Source: Phallusia mammillata (Eukaryota; Chordata; Ascidiacea; Phlebobranchia; Ascidiidae). From it: 64,000 nt of DNA. The position numbers were made by a program, and so were the translations under genes. Below the pieces are notes generated by a model that worked only from the letters and a program-made list of their open reading frames with translations, searched no databases and was not told the origin of the DNA. Positions 60,443-64,000 of the stretch are shown here, piece after piece. The stretch spans positions 226,237 to 290,236 of the forward strand of contig QLIY01000058.1 of assembly GCA_003260075.1 (NCBI GenBank), read 5' to 3'. Numbering within the stretch: position 1 is the first letter of the stretch; each line of letters begins with the position of its first letter.

Positions 60443-61361
60443 TTTGCTCATCTTTCTGTGTAAAGATTTTATTTTTTACAAGTTTATATCTACAGACAGT
60501 TTCGCTTTCTCTTTTTATGATATTTTTGTAATGTGCGATTTGTGTTTTGAACATTTGTAATTGACCCCCCCCCCGTTTTGGTTTTGCTTTCTCGTTTGTT
60601 GAGACGTTAGAATATATGTGTCGGTACAATAATGTCGAATGCTGCCTCTGCGCTATATCGCGCTTCTCTTGCATATGTATACATTTAGGTGCGATTACTC
60701 AGGGGTAGCACATTCCTAGCTCAGAAGAAATCTGTTCTGCTGTGTAGACAAAGTTTCAACATCTAATGTTGCACACGGTGGCCAGGGACTGGTGTGTATG
60801 CCCAGACCACTAAAAACAAAAGTACATTTCTCACAGTTCGTGCAAAACGAATGCTGCTCACATTTTTATTTCCGTCGAATCATAGTTTGTTTACAATTTG
60901 ACCTAAGCAGTTGATTTAATGTAGTTCAACCCATCAGAAACCACTGGGCTAGAGCAATATCGCTTAAGTTTCTTGCTCAGGGAAGCACAAGTGACCGAGA
61001 TAGGAATAGAACCCTTAACCTTGTGAACACAAGGCAGTTGCGCTAACCACTCATCCACCTTGGCTACAAGAACCCCTGGTAAATAAATAATAGAGGACAA
61101 AATGTGCTTTAAATCCATAACAACGAACGGATGTGGTAAATAACAGCGTTTAACAGAAAAAATAACTTACTAGATAACTAGTTAGCCTACCTATGGTTTA
61201 ATAAAGTAAGGCAAATAAATTTTAGCCGCAAATATGTTTTCTATTATTGATTCGTTACGGTTGGTTTGTTCCGTTGCGCTGATCTCTCATGCGTATCGCA
61301 AACCTTGGAGAATTTTGTTTTCATAAATTAAACTTTATTTTGATGAAATTTGTGCCGAAAA
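60443..61361. other. Intergenic stretch between CFAP43 and the zinc-finger gene
   Basis: Short (0.9 kb). It contains the CFAP43 3' UTR and a short C tract at 60565-60573. No further gene is visible. Both neighbours are on the plus strand. Confidence 0.45.
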
Positions 61362-63365
61362 ATGACGTTTCTTAAACCTCAGTATGAAAGTGAAGAGAAT
61401 GATTTCACAAAAGACTTCTGGTACACAGAACACGGGCCATACGGGGTGTCGGGATTTAATTTAAACGGGAAAGAAGTTGGAAGTAAGGAACAATTATTTT
61501 TTTGTTTTTATTAATGGTTTAAACGACATACTGTAGCTCAAATCAAGTACAAGTTTAGTGGAAAAAAGTTAAAAATTATTAATTTAAAGGCAAGTACTTG
61601 TTTACAATAATGTTGAGGCAAAGTTAAGAAAGACAAACACATGCATCGCACACACATTACTGACTGCAGTAATTGGCTACATAAACGTAATACAGTTTAT
61701 TAGCTTTAAGCAACAGAGATCGACACTATAAGTACTGTAATGTAAAATAGAAGTTAACACAAAATGTCAAGTAAATGCGAAAACTACAACTGAGGAAAGC
61801 AACACGAAAACGAGAGACTTTAAGCGGAACAAAGGAATGTAATTAAACTGCACAGGAATACAAATAACCCTTAAGGCACAGAGTGAACAAAATACAGAGC
61901 GGAGCCCACGAGCGTAAATTGCTTAGTAGCTCGCTGCACTGACAGAAAATTTGTATATAATAAATATATTTTGTACATAATAATTAGAATTGCAGAAGGT
62001 TTAAAACTTGTGCTGGCATTAGAGTAAACTATTAATTTAAATGTACCAAATTACTTTTTGTTTCGATGTTGCATATAAGGCACCTTCATCTGGGTAGTGT
62101 CATATATTGAAACACAAGGTCCTTGCAAAGTTACAAAGGGCATCAAAACACACAAAAACAGCAATAACCAGCTTGTAAGGCTAGAAACTGAAGAGTTGGT
62201 TATTTAAAACTGCTGGAAGAGCAATACACATTTATATGTGAGAGACAGGTTTGTCCGCAGGCCAGGTCCCCTTTCTGTCCATGCATATTTACTCTTGTAT
62301 ATTATTGATGCAAATTATTNATGCCAGGTCCCCTTTCTGTCTATGTATAATTGCTCTTGTACAAATTACTAGTCAGCATTAAAACCCTGTTGCAAACCTA
62401 TATTGTGTTAATGCATTGGTTTCACATTTGCTATTTTCTCTTGTAATTTATAATTTTTGTTTGCAGAATACTGTCATCTTTGTGAAACAAACTTGGAATC
62501 CTTTGACAAATTGATTACTCATTTCCCAAGCAGAAAGCATCAGGTGAAATTGAAACCACTGCGAACGGAACGAAGTAAGTTTTATTGAAACTATATTGTT
62601 GATAACATTAATGATAAACCAACCTTTAGTGCCATTGATCAACATGATACAATGTTGTTATAAAGTTGTTTCAAAAAGCCACAGACAACCTTTTTAATCA
62701 GGCCTCTCATGAAGTGGAAGGTTGCCCCCCCCCCTACAGAGCGGAGCCCACGAGCGTAAATTGCTTAGTAGCTCGCTGCACTGACAGAAAATTTGTATAT
62801 AATAAATATATTTTGTACATAATAATTAGAATTGCAGAAGGTTTAAAACTTGTGCTGGCATTAGAGTAAACTATTAATTTAAATGTACCAAATTACTTTT
62901 TGTTTCGATGTTGCATATAAGGCACCTTCATCTGGGTAGTGTCATATATTGAAACACAAGGTCCTTGCAAAGTTACAAAGGGCATCAAAACACACAAAAA
63001 CAGCAATAACCAGCTTGTAAGGCTAGAAACTGAAGAGTTGGTTATTTAAAACTGCTGGAAGAGCAATACACATTTATATGTGAGAGACAGGTTTGTCCGC
63101 AGGCCAGGTCCCCTTTCTGTCCATGCATATTTACTCTTGTATATTATTGATGCAAATTATTAGTCAGCATTAAAACCCTGTTGCAAACCTATATTGTGTT
63201 AATGCATTGGTTTCACATTTGCTATTTTCTCTTGTAATTTATAATTTTTGTTTGCAGAATACTGTCATCTTTGTGAAACAAACTTGGAATCCTTTGACAA
63301 ATTGATTACTCATTTCCCAAGCAGAAAGCATCAGGTGAAATTGAAACCACTGCGAACGGAACGAA
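61362..63365 (+). CDS. U1/matrin-type zinc-finger protein, first exons (partial)
   Basis: Exon 1 is 61362-61482 (start MTFLKPQYESEENDFTKDFW) and ends in phase 1 before GTAAGG. Exon 2 is present twice, 62467-62574 and 63258-63365, each after a TTTGCAG acceptor and before GTAAGT. It encodes KYCHLCETNLESFDKLITHF plus SRKHQVKLKPLRTER, a C-x2-C-x12-H-x5-H finger close to the U1/matrin class that binds RNA. The exon is 108 bp with matching phases, so both copies could be spliced in series, giving two identical fingers; more probably one copy is an assembly duplicate. Later exons lie to the right of the window. I do not recognise the specific family member. Confidence 0.6.
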
Positions 63366-63515
63366 GTAAGTTTTATTGAAACTATATTGTTGATAACATT
63401 AATGATAAACCAACCTTTAGTGCCATTGATCAACATGATACAATGTTGTTATAAAGTTGTTTCAAAAAGCCACAGACAACCTTTTTAATCAGGCCTCTCA
63501 TGAAGTGGAAGGTTG
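61895..63515. repeat. 0.8-kb direct duplication covering zinc-finger exon 2
   Basis: Sequence from AGAGCGGAGCCCACGAGCG (61896) through GTGGAAGGTTG (62723) is repeated from 62738 to 63515 after a C tract, practically identical. The first copy contains an extra stretch after an N at 62320 (a second GCCAGGTCCCCTTTCTGTC) that the second lacks. Confidence 0.75.
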
Positions 63516-63609
63516 TATGATGCTTGTTCAAAAAAATTTCCATGAAAATGTACTGTAATTGCTATGCTATATATACTGATAGAAAATATTGTGTATTATG
63601 GTTTTAATG

Positions 63610-63917
63610 CAGGGGTCGACAACCTTTTAGGCGACGCGTGTCAATTTACTTGTCGTTTCCATGTGTTAATGACCTCGCATGCCGATGTTTTTCTAAAAAA
63701 TAGTGGTTCATGCCAGCAGATAACAATAATAAAGAGAAAGCAAAGTGTTTGTGCATGCTAGGCTGAATTTTAATACAATGACATGAAAAAACTATAAACA
63801 AGCAGTGCAACAGATTAAATTGGTACTTACATACAAACTTGCAAATCGGTTGGCATGCCATGAAAAACCATCTAGCGTGCCAACCTTGGTATGCATGCCA
63901 GGGGTTGCCGACCCCTG
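63610..63917. mobile_element. hAT-like MITE at the right end (CAGGGGTCGACAACC ends)
   Basis: Starts CAGGGGTCGACAACCTTTT and ends GGTTGCCGACCCCTG, imperfect 15-bp inverted ends, with TTTTAATG and CTCCAATG as weak flanks. Internally GTTGGCATGCCATG and GGTATGCATGCC are typical of this ending class. No transposase. Confidence 0.7.
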
Positions 63918-64000
63918 CTCCAATGAATGGTTTTCTGCTTAAAGTACAATGTTTTAATATTTTTTTTACCCAAAGCACACTGAGAACAAAACGAAAAAAA

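Noticed and set aside
1-64000. CRISPR array, rRNA operon or prokaryotic defence-type system
   Set aside because: No regularly spaced identical repeats with unique spacers, no rRNA-like stretch, and all recognisable genes are intron-containing animal genes.

Overview
The window looks like tunicate nuclear DNA, most likely from a Ciona-type sea squirt. It is AT-rich, with compact multi-intron genes (introns mostly 0.1-1.5 kb), GT-AG splice sites, animal-specific gene families and many short non-autonomous DNA transposons. The species is inferred from general character, not from a database match. Gene identities come from reading spliced exons; no search was run.

Layout. 1-206: last exon of an unidentified coiled-coil protein (+). 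2.3-6.9 kb: three small heterotrimeric G-protein gamma-subunit genes on the minus strand, two of them near-identical products of a segmental duplication. 7-12.4 kb: gene-poor, with repeats and a hAT-type MITE. 12.4-12.7 kb: BRK1/HSPC300, the small subunit of the SCAR/WAVE complex (-). 14.9-30.6 kb: translation initiation factor eIF3 subunit A in 21 exons (+). 30.9-31.7 kb: three exons of a Stum/SPEC3-family membrane protein (-), convergent with eIF3A. 32.6-60.4 kb: cilia and flagella associated protein 43 (CFAP43/WDR96) in about 36 exons (+). 61.4-63.4 kb: first exons of a U1/matrin-type zinc-finger protein (+), leaving the window.

The genes do not form a pathway. They are an ordinary mixture of translation (eIF3A), cilium (CFAP43), actin nucleation (BRK1) and signalling (G gamma) genes.

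The strongest unexplained structure is technical. Dozens of pure-C tracts occur, always C on the given strand and never G. The short ones are 10 or 11 long wherever I counted, and they usually separate two near-identical copies of the flanking sequence. This is what padded assembly gaps between unmerged (probably haplotypic) contig ends would look like, with the filler shown as C. It creates false exon duplications in eIF3A, CFAP43 and the zinc-finger gene, and false poly-proline/poly-glycine reading frames. In CFAP43 the duplicated three-exon block cannot be spliced in series without a frameshift, which supports an artefact. The copies differ by real polymorphisms, including presence or absence of a MITE.

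Mobile elements are mostly short hAT-like MITEs with 8-bp target duplications, tRNA-derived SINE fragments, and a 3'-anchored, 5'-truncated repeat ending in CTCAA units. I found no CRISPR array, rRNA, intact tRNA or clearly new multi-gene system.
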